From CAVZVW01 sp963778845 (GTDB lineage Bacteria; Actinomycetota; Actinomycetes; Actinomycetales; Kineosporiaceae), in NCBI GenBank assembly GCA_963778845.1, contig CAVZVW010000009.1, positions 620,001 to 684,000 of the forward strand: a stretch of DNA of 64,000 nucleotides, read 5' to 3'. Below are positions 53,501 through 61,552 of the stretch, in pieces. Position numbers and translations under genes: made by a program. The notes beneath the pieces were generated by a model. The model was given only the letters and a program-made list of their open reading frames with translations, was not told where the DNA came from and searched no databases. Position 1 is the first letter of the stretch. Each line of letters starts with the position of its first letter.

Positions 53501-54160
53501 GTGGACGTGCTGCCATGGGTCTTCAGTGCGGGGTGGGCCAGCGGTGTCAACGGCTATGCGGTGGTGCTCGTCCTCGGCATGCTCGCTCGCCTTGCCGGGG
53601 CGGTGGGCGTACCCGCCCCGCTGCAACGGGCGGACGTGCTCGTGGCGGCCGCGGTCATGTGCGCGGTCGACGCGGTCGCGGACAAGATCCCCGAAGTCGA
53701 CTCGTTGTGGGACGGTGTGCACACGGCCATCCGCCCGAGCATCGGCGCCTGGGTCGGCGTCCTCCTCGCCGCACCTTCCGGCACCGTCACCCAGGTCGTC
53801 GCGGGTGTCGTCGGCGGCGTCGCGGCCCTGGCCGGCCATGCAGTCAAGGCAGGGCTTCGAACGGCAATCGACACCTCGTCGGGGAGCGCAGGTACCGTGA
53901 CGCTCAGCAGCGCCGAGGATGTCGCGGTGGCCGTCGTCGTCACCGTCTCTGTGCTGCACCCGTGGGTATCCGCAGCCGTCGCGGCGACGCTGCTCGTCGG
54001 GGGGATCGCGACGGTGCTGGTCATGATGGTCACTCGTGCCCTGCGCTTCCAGGTCGGCCCGCGAGCCGGCCGCAAGGGTTGGGTCGGCAGGGCGACGGCC
54101 GCCCTTCGGGGGGCAGCGCTGAGCCCGGCTGTCCGGCTCGCACGCCGGGACGACGCATGA
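53501..54160 (+). CDS. DUF4126 integral membrane protein
   Basis: 219 residues with five or six hydrophobic segments and the conserved piece ADVLVAAAVMCAVDAVADKIPEVDSLWDGVHTAIRP, typical of DUF4126. Starts 4 nt after the CrtA-like stop; its TGA overlaps the CruF-like ATG. Function unknown. Its tight placement inside the carotenoid operon suggests a membrane role tied to pigment synthesis or placement, but this is inference. Confidence 0.88.
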   Translation: MDVLPWVFSAGWASGVNGYAVVLVLGMLARLAGAVGVPAPLQRADVLVAAAVMCAVDAVADKIPEVDSLWDGVHTAIRPSIGAWVGVLLAAPSGTVTQVVAGVVGGVAALAGHAVKAGLRTAIDTSSGSAGTVTLSSAEDVAVAVVVTVSVLHPWVSAAVAATLLVGGIATVLVMMVTRALRFQVGPRAGRKGWVGRATAALRGAALSPAVRLARRDDA

Positions 54161-55089
54161 CCGGCCGACCGTCGGCCGCTCGAGCTGCGGCGGGGGTCTG
54201 GGCCCTGGCGGGGATCACGATCCTCCTGCAGATCCCGTACCCGCTGCTGCACGACCCCGCCTTGCGGGCCTGCACCCTCGCCGCAGTCGCCGCGTTCTGG
54301 GCCTGCACGTCAGCTCACTGTGCCATGTCGCGAGGCGCCGGCGCGGCCCTTCGCCTCGTCATGGTCGCCGGAGGGCTCGGCCTGGCCGTCGAGGCCGTCG
54401 GTGTGCGCACGGGCGTCCCGTTCGGGCCATACCGCTACACCGGCACCTTGGGTCCGCAGCTGCTCGGCGTACCCGTGGCGGTGGCCTTGGCGTGGACGAT
54501 GATGGCCTACCCCTGCCTTCTGCTCGGCAGGCGGCTGGCCCCAGGCTCAGCCTCAGCCTCAGCCTCAGCCTCAGCCTCAGGCTCAGGTTCAGGCTCGGCC
54601 CTCGGTGGGCCGGGCCACATCGCCGGGGGCCCGCCGTCCCACCTGGCCACTGCCGTGATCGGCGGTGCCACGTTGGCGGCGTGGGACCTGTTCCTGGACC
54701 CCCAGATGGTGGACGCCGGCCGCTGGGCCTTCGCATCCGCGCGCGGTGCGCTGCCTGGGGTGCCGGGGGTCCCGTTGACGAACTACGCGGGCTGGCTGCT
54801 CGTCGCACCGCTGGTCGTCGCCGCCCTCGACCGGGTGGTCCCCGGCCCCGCGACGCGCGGCGAGGCAGCCCCGGCCACCCTTCTGGCCTGGACGTGGCTC
54901 GGGTCGACCGTGGCCAACATCTGGTTCTTCCACCGGCCGTGGGTCGGGGTGTGGGGCGGCGCGGCGATGGCCGTGACCGTCGTGCCCTACCTCGCCCGCC
55001 TGCGCCCGACGTCGACGGCAGGGCACCGTGCCCGAGCCGCGCTGGGTGCGCCGGCGGACGGCGAGCGCGCCGCAGCGAGCAGGCCGTGA
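54157..55089 (+). CDS. CruF-like carotenoid hydratase (carotenoid biosynthesis protein family)
   Basis: 310 residues with seven or eight membrane segments. Conserved elements: GVRTGVPFGPYRYTGTLGPQLLGVPV, AAWDLFLDPQMVDAGRW and VPLTNYAGWL. The family contains CruF/bisanhydrobacterioruberin hydratases, which add water across the 1,2 double bond of psi-ends giving 1-hydroxy carotenoids. A loop after LLGRRLAPG carries (SA)n(SG)n dipeptides from 6-bp repeats (about 54544-54597). Overlaps both neighbours by 4 bp. Confidence 0.86.
   Translation: MTGRPSAARAAAGVWALAGITILLQIPYPLLHDPALRACTLAAVAAFWACTSAHCAMSRGAGAALRLVMVAGGLGLAVEAVGVRTGVPFGPYRYTGTLGPQLLGVPVAVALAWTMMAYPCLLLGRRLAPGSASASASASASGSGSGSALGGPGHIAGGPPSHLATAVIGGATLAAWDLFLDPQMVDAGRWAFASARGALPGVPGVPLTNYAGWLLVAPLVVAALDRVVPGPATRGEAAPATLLAWTWLGSTVANIWFFHRPWVGVWGGAAMAVTVVPYLARLRPTSTAGHRARAALGAPADGERAAASRP
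54544..54597. repeat. 6-bp repeats (tcagcc/tcaggc) inside the CruF-like gene
   Basis: About nine hexamers of cagcct/caggct type encode a Ser-Ala then Ser-Gly dipeptide run in a cytoplasmic loop. A length change would keep the frame. Confidence 0.85.
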
Positions 55090-56225
55090 CCCGCCGGACG
55101 GTGCGAGGGCTCGGCCGCCTGGTCACAGGGCTGGGCAGCGCCACCGCCGTCGTCCTCACCGCGCACAGCGTCGTGAACCTGCGCCTGCTGCGCCGCCCCG
55201 CGCAAGAGCCTGCGGAGGTCGACGAGGCCGTCAGCGTCCTGATCCCCGCCCGCGACGAGGAGGGCCTGATCGCGGCGTGCGTGCGGGCCGCGCTGGACCA
55301 GCAGGGCATCCTCGACCTCGAGGTCATGGTGCTCGACGACGGGTCGACCGACGCAACTGTCGCCCGCGCGAAGGCGGCCGCGGGGGCCGACGCCCGGTTG
55401 CGGGTCCTCACCGGGTCCTCACCACCACCGGGGTGGCTCGGCAAGCCGCACGCCTGCCGGCAGCTGGCGGAGGCTGCGCGCGGCGCCGTCCTCGTCTTCG
55501 TCGACGCCGACGTGGTGCTGGCACCGCACGCGGTCGCGTCCTCGGTCGGGCTGCTGCGCGAGCACCGGCTCGACCTGGTGAGCCCCTACCCGCGCCAGGT
55601 GGCGGAATCGATCTCCGAACGGCTCGTGCAGCCCCTGCTGCAGTGGTCCTGGCTCACGACCCTTCCGCTGCGATGGGCGGAGCGCTCGGCTCGCCCGTCG
55701 CTGTCCGCCGCGAACGGCCAGCTGCTGGTGGTGGACGCGGCGGCCTATGGGCGCGCCGGCGGTCATGCCGCGGTGCGCGGCGAGGTCCTGGACGACGTGG
55801 CGCTGCTGCGGGCCCTCAAACGAGCGGGTGGGCGCGGGGTCGCCGCCGACGGAACGCACCTTGCCACCTGCCGGATGTACCGCGGGTGGAGCGAGGTGCG
55901 CGCGGGGTACACGAAGTCACTCTGGTCTGCCTTCGGGTCCCCCGCCGGCGCCGCGTGCGCGATCGGCCTGCTGGGGCTGGCCTACGTGGTACCCCCCGTC
56001 GCCGCCCTGCACGGCTCGCGGGTGGGCGTGCTCGGCTACGCGGCCGCCGTCGCGGGTCGCTACCTGGTGGCCGAGCGCACGGGCGGCCGCAGCATGCCCG
56101 ACGCCCTGGCGCACCCTGCGTCGATCCTGCTCCTGGGCTGGCTGACAGCCGACTCGTGGCGCGCCCACCGGTCGGGTCGGCTGCGATGGAAGGGGCGCCC
56201 GCTGCCCACCGTCCGGACGCCGTAG
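55086..56225 (+). CDS. Family 2 glycosyltransferase, CruG-like
   Basis: 379 residues. GT-A fold with AVSVLIPARDEEGLIAAC, VMVLDDGSTDATVARA, VLVFVDADVVLAP (DxD-type) and LDDVALLRALKRAG; hydrophobic segments at the N-terminus and at about 290-350. Placed directly after the CruF-like gene with a GTGA overlap; CruF-CruG pairs in cyanobacteria hydrate and then glycosylate carotenoids, so the substrate here is probably the hydroxylated carotenoid. Sugar donor unknown. Confidence 0.85.
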   Translation: MTRRTVRGLGRLVTGLGSATAVVLTAHSVVNLRLLRRPAQEPAEVDEAVSVLIPARDEEGLIAACVRAALDQQGILDLEVMVLDDGSTDATVARAKAAAGADARLRVLTGSSPPPGWLGKPHACRQLAEAARGAVLVFVDADVVLAPHAVASSVGLLREHRLDLVSPYPRQVAESISERLVQPLLQWSWLTTLPLRWAERSARPSLSAANGQLLVVDAAAYGRAGGHAAVRGEVLDDVALLRALKRAGGRGVAADGTHLATCRMYRGWSEVRAGYTKSLWSAFGSPAGAACAIGLLGLAYVVPPVAALHGSRVGVLGYAAAVAGRYLVAERTGGRSMPDALAHPASILLLGWLTADSWRAHRSGRLRWKGRPLPTVRTP

Positions 56226-56309
56226 CCTCGGGAGGCGCGCCGGCACCGCAAGTCCAGGTGTGGCAGGTCCGGGGTGTCGCAGGTCCGGGTGTGGCACGGA
56301 AGGAGCCGC

Positions 56310-57857
56310 GTGGCGCGCGTCGTGGTCGTCGGTGCGGGGATGGGCGGCCTCGCGGTGGCAGCACGACTGGCCGCCGCCGGGCACGACGTCACGGTCTGCG
56401 AGCAGGCCGACGAGGTCGGCGGCAAGCTGGGTCGCTACTCCCGCGACGGCTTCACCTTCGACACCGGGCCGCACCTGCTCACGCTCCCGGCGGCGTACCG
56501 CGACCTGTTCCTCGCCACGGGCGGCCCGCTGGAGGACGAGGTGGACCTGGTGCCCATCGACCCCTCGTGCCACTACCGCTTCGCCGACGGGGTCGAGGTC
56601 GACCTGCCGAACGTCAACCGGCCCCGGATCGCCGCGGCCTGGGACGAGGCTCTCGGAGGCGGAGCGGGGGCGGACTGGGCGTCGTTCCTGGACCGGGCCG
56701 GCCGCATCTGGGATGCGACCCGCGACCCCTTCCTCAACGCGCCGGTGGAGTCGCCCCTGGACCTGTGGCGGCAGTCCCGGCGCATGGACGACCTGCGCAC
56801 GGTCGCTCCCTGGCGGTCCCTGCGCAGCCTCGGCCGGCAGTACCTGCGCCACCCCCACCAGCGCACGTTCCTCGACCGCTACGCCACGTACACGGGCTCC
56901 GACCCCCGCAAGGCACCGGCGGCCCTGGCCACGGTGCCGTATGTCGAGCAGGCGTTCGGCGCCTGGTACGTGCGCGGCGGGATGCGCCTGCTGGGGGACG
57001 CCGTCCACGGGCGTGCGCTCGCCCGCGGCGTGCGCATCCGCACCGGAGCCGACGTGACCGCCGTCCTCGTCGATGCAGGTCGGGCCCGCGGCGTCCGCCT
57101 CGGCGACGGCGAGGTCGTCCCGGCCGACCTCGTCGTGTCCGGCACCGACGCCCGCCACCTCTACCGCGACCTGCTCCCCCGCGAGGTCGCGCAAGCCCCG
57201 CTCAGCCAGCTGGGCCGCGTTCAGCCGTCGATGTCCGCGTTCGTCCTGCTGCTCGCCTTGCGCGGGCGGACGCCGGCCCTGCGCCACCACAGCGTGATGT
57301 TCGGCGAGGACTACGACGACGAGTTCGACTCGGTCTTCGGGTCGGGCCCGCATCGGCTGCGGGGCCCCCGGCCTGCCCCTGACCCCACCGTGTTCGTGAG
57401 CGCCCCCGACGACGCCGCGACCAGGCCCGACGACGACCACGAGGCCTGGTTCGTGCTCGTCAACGCACCCCGCCACGTCGCCGCCGGGTCTCCGGAGGCG
57501 CAGCGTCCCTCGCCGCTGCACCGCGGCGGCGGCGTCGACTGGACCGCACCCGGCCTCGCGGACGGGTACGCCGACACGGTGCTGGCGGTGATGGCCCGGC
57601 GCGGGCTCGACGTGCGCGAGAGGGTGCTGTGGCGTGAGGTCCGCACCCCGGCCCATCTGGAGCGCCAGACGCGCAGCGTGGGCGGGTCCATCTACGGCAC
57701 GAGCAGCAACGGGGCGCGGGCCGCCTTCCTCCGCCCGGCCAACCGGTCGCCGGTCCCCGGGCTCTTCCTCGTAGGCGGCTCGGCCCACCCCGGGGGCGGG
57801 CTGCCGCTGGTCGCGCTCTCGGCCGCCATCGTGGCCGAGCTCATCGGACCGGCCTGA
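56310..57857 (+). CDS. CrtI/CrtD-family FAD-dependent carotenoid desaturase
   Basis: 515 residues. FAD-binding VARVVVVGAGMGGLAVAARLAAAGHDVTVCEQADEVGGK, FTFDTGPHLLTLP, WYVRGGMRLLGDAV and C-terminal GLFLVGGSAHPGGGLPLVALSA are CrtI-superfamily signatures. It differs from the phytoene desaturase at 61549 and is linked to CruF-like and CrtA-like genes, so a CrtD-like 3,4-desaturase or related oxidase is the best guess. GTG 56310 has AGGAG 6 nt upstream. Convergent with the CDP-alcohol phosphatidyltransferase gene, 19 bp away. Confidence 0.88.
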   Translation: MARVVVVGAGMGGLAVAARLAAAGHDVTVCEQADEVGGKLGRYSRDGFTFDTGPHLLTLPAAYRDLFLATGGPLEDEVDLVPIDPSCHYRFADGVEVDLPNVNRPRIAAAWDEALGGGAGADWASFLDRAGRIWDATRDPFLNAPVESPLDLWRQSRRMDDLRTVAPWRSLRSLGRQYLRHPHQRTFLDRYATYTGSDPRKAPAALATVPYVEQAFGAWYVRGGMRLLGDAVHGRALARGVRIRTGADVTAVLVDAGRARGVRLGDGEVVPADLVVSGTDARHLYRDLLPREVAQAPLSQLGRVQPSMSAFVLLLALRGRTPALRHHSVMFGEDYDDEFDSVFGSGPHRLRGPRPAPDPTVFVSAPDDAATRPDDDHEAWFVLVNAPRHVAAGSPEAQRPSPLHRGGGVDWTAPGLADGYADTVLAVMARRGLDVRERVLWREVRTPAHLERQTRSVGGSIYGTSSNGARAAFLRPANRSPVPGLFLVGGSAHPGGGLPLVALSAAIVAELIGPA

Positions 57858-57876
57858 CCACAGACGCGGTCCCGGC

Positions 57877-58533
57877 TCAGCGCAGCGCGCTGTGCACTGC
57901 CACCGTGAGCTGGGCGAGGCCCACCAACCCGAGCCCGACCCACGCGAAAGCTCCGTTGAGGGCCCAGGTGGCGGGATCGGCGGGGAAGGTCCCCGCTCCC
58001 AGGACGAACATCGCGGTCACGACCACCCGGGTCGGCCGTTCGGACACGGTGACGACGCCGATGTGCGACATCCCCGCCACGGTGGCACGCGCGCGCAGGT
58101 ACTCGTGGAGCCAGGCCAGCGCCGCGGCCACCACGCACACCACGCCCGGCGCCCCCAGCACCCACAGGGTGACGACGAAGGCCGCGTCGCCGACACGGTC
58201 GCAGACGGCGTCGAGCACGGCCCCCAGGGCCGACTCGCGCCCGGTCAGCACCGCCACGGCGCCGTCCAGGCTGTCGCCCAGGCCTGCGAGCACCACCAGG
58301 GCGACGGCGAGCAGCGGCCAGCGGCCGCCTGCCGCTGCCGGGACCACCGCGACGGCGGCCAGCAGGAGGCCCGAGACGGTGACGACGTTCGGGTGAACCC
58401 CGCGACGGGCCAGGCGCGCCGCAACGGGGTGCACGAGCCCGAGCCACCAGCCCACCAGGCCGTCGGTCGATGCGCCCTGGTGCAGCCGGGACCATGCGTG
58501 CCGGTACTCCTCCAGCCCGCCGCCCGCGCTCAG
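57877..58533 (-). CDS. CDP-alcohol phosphatidyltransferase family protein
   Basis: 218 residues with five or six membrane segments. The active-site motif is DSLDGAVAVLTGRESALGAVLDAVCD, i.e. D-x2-D-G-x2-A ... G-x3-D-x3-D, with Val in place of the usual Arg after the Ala. It would transfer a phosphoryl-diacylglycerol group to an alcohol acceptor; the acceptor is unknown. The first GTG (58455) would cut off family-conserved residues (YRHAWSRLHQG). The only in-frame initiators covering them are CTGs; CTG 58533 overlaps the SIMPL stop as CTGA and was used here. Confidence 0.82.
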   Translation of the reverse strand: MSAGGGLEEYRHAWSRLHQGASTDGLVGWWLGLVHPVAARLARRGVHPNVVTVSGLLLAAVAVVPAAAGGRWPLLAVALVVLAGLGDSLDGAVAVLTGRESALGAVLDAVCDRVGDAAFVVTLWVLGAPGVVCVVAAALAWLHEYLRARATVAGMSHIGVVTVSERPTRVVVTAMFVLGAGTFPADPATWALNGAFAWVGLGLVGLAQLTVAVHSALR

Positions 58534-59183
58534 AGCAACACCCAGCGCACTCGCAGGCTCACGTCGACGCCGACCTGTCCTGGCTCCACCCCGACCGCCT
58601 CGGCAGCGACCATCCGAGCCCTGATCGGGGCCGGTCCCCCGACCGGGGCCTCCCCCTCGGCCACGTCGACGACGTCCCCGAGCTCTCTACCCGCCAGCGT
58701 CGCGAGCTGGACGGCCCGGGCAAGCGCGTCCGCCCAGGCCCGCTCCCGGGCGAGCACGCGCAGGGCGGTCTCGTCCTCGACGGCGAACTGCATCGAGTCC
58801 AGCCGGATGTCGTCGCCCCCCGCCGCCAGCACGTCGCCGAGCACGCGGCCGATCGACGACACGTCGCGCACCGTGACCGCCAGTGCGTGCTCGGCGCGGA
58901 ACCCCGTGACCCGCGGACCTTGCGGGCCGCTCCAGTCCTGCTCCGCGCGCGCCGAGAGCCCCGCCGTGGACGCGTCGTGGCCCTGGACGTCGAAGCCCGC
59001 CAGCACCGCCCGCACGCGGCGGGCGGCGTCCTCGGCGACGGCGAGCGCCTCGGTCAGCCGGGGGCGCAAGGCAGTCGTCGACAGCTGCACACGCACGACG
59101 TCCGGCGACGACATGGCCGACCCGAGGCCCGTGACCCTCACCCCGCTGCGGTGCCTGCCGGTGCCTGCCGAGACGTCGTCCAT
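58530..59183 (-). CDS. SIMPL (DUF541) domain protein
   Basis: 217 residues. Opening RVTGLGSAMSSPDVVRVQLS, middle MQFAVEDETALRVLARERAWADALARA and end VDVSLRVRWVLL match SIMPL-domain proteins. No signal peptide or lipobox is visible, so it is probably cytoplasmic, unlike many members. Function unknown in bacteria. ATG 59183; the open frame beyond it toward metF is not used. Lies 26 bp after metF. Confidence 0.85.
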   Translation of the reverse strand: MDDVSAGTGRHRSGVRVTGLGSAMSSPDVVRVQLSTTALRPRLTEALAVAEDAARRVRAVLAGFDVQGHDASTAGLSARAEQDWSGPQGPRVTGFRAEHALAVTVRDVSSIGRVLGDVLAAGGDDIRLDSMQFAVEDETALRVLARERAWADALARAVQLATLAGRELGDVVDVAEGEAPVGGPAPIRARMVAAEAVGVEPGQVGVDVSLRVRWVLL

Positions 59184-59209
59184 GCCCCGATCCAACCCTG
59201 TGCCGCCCG

Positions 59210-60208
59210 TCAGACGCGACCCGGTGCCTCTCCGGCGACCCCCTCGACCGTGACTCGGTCGATGGCGACCCCCTCCCCAGCGGCACGAGGTGCTGCGACG
59301 CCGAGCCGAGAGAACACCTCCAACGTGGACGTCGAACGGTTCAACGTGAAGAAGTGCAGCCCCGGGGCACCCCCGTCGAGCAGGCTGGCGCACAGCCGGG
59401 TGGCGACGTCCACCCCGACCTCCCGCACCGCGGCGGGGTCGTCGGCCACCGCGTGCAGCCGGGCCAGCACGTCCTCGGGCATGCTCACGCCCGACAGCTG
59501 CGCGAACCGCTCGATCTGACGGACGTTCGTGACCGGCATGATCCCCGGCACCACGGGCATGGTGCAGCCGTGCGCGCGGGCCCGCTCGACCAGCCGGAAG
59601 TAGGCCCCGGCGTCGAAGAAGAACTGGGTGACGGCGAAGGATGCCCCGGCGTCCTGCTTGGCGGCGAGCACCCGCGCGTCGTGCTCGAGATCGGGGCTCT
59701 CCGGGTGCACGTTGGGGAAGGCGGCCACCCCGACGCAGAACCTGCCGAGCCCGCGCAGGAGCCGCACCAGGTCGATGGCGCGGTCAAGGCCGTCGGGGTG
59801 CGGGGCCCACGGGGTCCCGGGACCTCCGGGGGGGTCACCGCGCAGCGCCAGCACGTTGCGGACGCCGGCCGCGGCATATGTGCCGATCACGTGCCGCAGC
59901 TCCGCTCGCGAGGTGCCGACGCAGGTCAGGTGCGCCACCGGCGTGAGCGTCGTCTCCTCCGCGATGCGGGCGGTGATCCGCGTGGTCCGGTCGCGGGTCG
60001 AGCCGCCCGCTCCGTAGGTGACGGAGACGAACGTCGGCGTGTACGGCTCGAGCCGGCGCACGGCGTCCCACAGCACCGCCTCGGTCGCGTCGTCCTTCGG
60101 CGGGAAGAACTCGAACGAGAACGACCGCCCCCCAGCCGCGAGCAGGTCGACGAGGGTGTCGTTCACACTGGGTGCCCCACCCGTCGTGGAGGGCAGTCCC
60201 GGGGCCAT
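59210..60208 (-). CDS. metF: 5,10-methylenetetrahydrofolate reductase MetF
   Basis: 332 residues. SFEFFPPKDDATE, PTFVSVTYGAGGSTRD, VAHLTCVGTSRAEL, LALRGDPPGG, VAAFPNVHPES, QFFFDAGAYFRLVERA and VPGIMPVTNVRQIERF are diagnostic. Reduces methylene-THF to methyl-THF for methionine synthesis using FAD. The ATG lies 6 nt after TAGCCT, again a leaderless arrangement. Divergent from crtE (189 bp), and head of the metF-SIMPL-phosphatidyltransferase run. Confidence 0.97.
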   Translation of the reverse strand: MAPGLPSTTGGAPSVNDTLVDLLAAGGRSFSFEFFPPKDDATEAVLWDAVRRLEPYTPTFVSVTYGAGGSTRDRTTRITARIAEETTLTPVAHLTCVGTSRAELRHVIGTYAAAGVRNVLALRGDPPGGPGTPWAPHPDGLDRAIDLVRLLRGLGRFCVGVAAFPNVHPESPDLEHDARVLAAKQDAGASFAVTQFFFDAGAYFRLVERARAHGCTMPVVPGIMPVTNVRQIERFAQLSGVSMPEDVLARLHAVADDPAAVREVGVDVATRLCASLLDGGAPGLHFFTLNRSTSTLEVFSRLGVAAPRAAGEGVAIDRVTVEGVAGEAPGRV

Positions 60209-60397
60209 TGGTCCAGGCTAGGGGGCATCCGGCGCCTCGGCGGGCGCGCGTCCACGGGTCGGACGTGCTCGCCTGGTCACTCGCACCTACCCTCGTGTGC
60301 ACGGCCCATAGCCCGACCCCACGCCAACGGGCCCGCCGCGAACGGGCCTACCGCGAAGCCGACCGCCGAACCACCGCCGAACTGAGGAGGAGCACGC
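60209..60397. promoter_or_regulatory. Divergent promoter region metF / crtE
   Basis: 189 bp. On the minus strand TAGCCT (60215-60220) is 6 nt from the metF ATG. On the plus strand a GAGGAGG Shine-Dalgarno precedes the crtE GTG at 60398; its promoter could not be located with confidence. No B12 riboswitch or carotenoid regulator site is recognisable. Confidence 0.45.
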
Positions 60398-61552
60398 GTG
60401 TCCGGCACCACCCCGTCCGAGCGCGCGAGCACGAGCACGCTGCCGGCCGCGGGTGCGACGGGTGGCGGCACGCGCCTCGTGAGCCCGCTGGACGTCGAGG
60501 GCCTGCGTGCCCGGGTGAATGAGACCCTCGACGACTTCCTCGCACGCCAGCTGGACATCCTGCGGGCGGTGAGCCCGGAATGCGCTCCCCTGGTGCAGTC
60601 CGTCGCCGACCTCATGCGGGGAGGCAAACGGCTGCGGGCGGCCTTCTGCTACTGGGGATGGCGCGGGGCCGGCGGGCCCGACGTCCCCGAGATCGCGGTG
60701 GCCGCAGCAGCGCTGGAGCTCTTCCAGGCGGCCGCGCTGATCCACGACGACGTGATGGACGACTCCGACATCCGCCGGGGCATGCCCGCCGTGCACCGAC
60801 GGTTCGCGTTGCAGCACGAGGACGCAGGCTGGGCCGGCGACCCGCAGCGTTACGGCCTGGCCGGCGCGGTGCTCGCGGGCGACCTGTGCCTGGGGTGGTG
60901 CGACGCGCTCCTCCACGCCAGCGGCCTGGACCCTCGGGTGGTCGCCCGCGGTCGGCCGACCTTCGACCGCATGCGCACCGAGCTCATGGGCGGGCAGTTC
61001 CTCGACATGCTGGAGCAGTCCGTCGGCGACCTTCGCACCGACCACGGCGTCGACCGGGCGAGGCGGGTGATCTGGTTCAAGTCGGCCAAGTACACGATCG
61101 AGCACCCGCTCCTGCTGGGCGGGACGCTCGCAGGGTCTCCGCCGGAGCTCCTCGCGACGTACTCGGCGTTCGGGCTACCGGCCGGGGAGGCGTTCCAGCT
61201 GCGAGACGACGTCCTCGGCGTCTTCGGCGACCCCGCCGAGACCGGGAAGCCGGCCGGGGACGACCTGCGGGAGGGCAAGCGAACCGTCCTCGTGGCCATG
61301 ACGCTGGACCGGGCGTCCCCCGCGCAGGCCGATGTCGTCAGGCGGCTCCTGGGCCGGCGGACCCTGGACAGCGCGGGCGTCGCGGAGCTGCGCGACGTGA
61401 TCGTCGCGACAGGAGCGCTCAAGGCCGTGGAGGATCTGGTGGACCTCCTGGTCGAGGAGGCGCTGGCGGCGCTGCGCTCCGGCGTCGTCGGGCAGCCCGC
61501 GCGCGACGTCCTCGAGGCGCTGGCGATCGCCGCCACGCAGCGGGCTGCGTGA
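60398..61552 (+). CDS. crtE: Polyprenyl (geranylgeranyl) diphosphate synthase CrtE
   Basis: 384 residues. First Asp-rich motif DDVMDDSD (117-124), second RDDVLGVFGD (269-278), GGKRLRAAFCYWGW at about 75-88. The residues just before the first motif are small or hydrophobic (AAALIH), consistent with C20 product length but not proof. Supplies GGPP to CrtB. First gene of the crtE-crtI-crtB operon; stop overlaps the crtI GTG (GTGA). Confidence 0.95.
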   Translation: MSGTTPSERASTSTLPAAGATGGGTRLVSPLDVEGLRARVNETLDDFLARQLDILRAVSPECAPLVQSVADLMRGGKRLRAAFCYWGWRGAGGPDVPEIAVAAAALELFQAAALIHDDVMDDSDIRRGMPAVHRRFALQHEDAGWAGDPQRYGLAGAVLAGDLCLGWCDALLHASGLDPRVVARGRPTFDRMRTELMGGQFLDMLEQSVGDLRTDHGVDRARRVIWFKSAKYTIEHPLLLGGTLAGSPPELLATYSAFGLPAGEAFQLRDDVLGVFGDPAETGKPAGDDLREGKRTVLVAMTLDRASPAQADVVRRLLGRRTLDSAGVAELRDVIVATGALKAVEDLVDLLVEEALAALRSGVVGQPARDVLEALAIAATQRAA

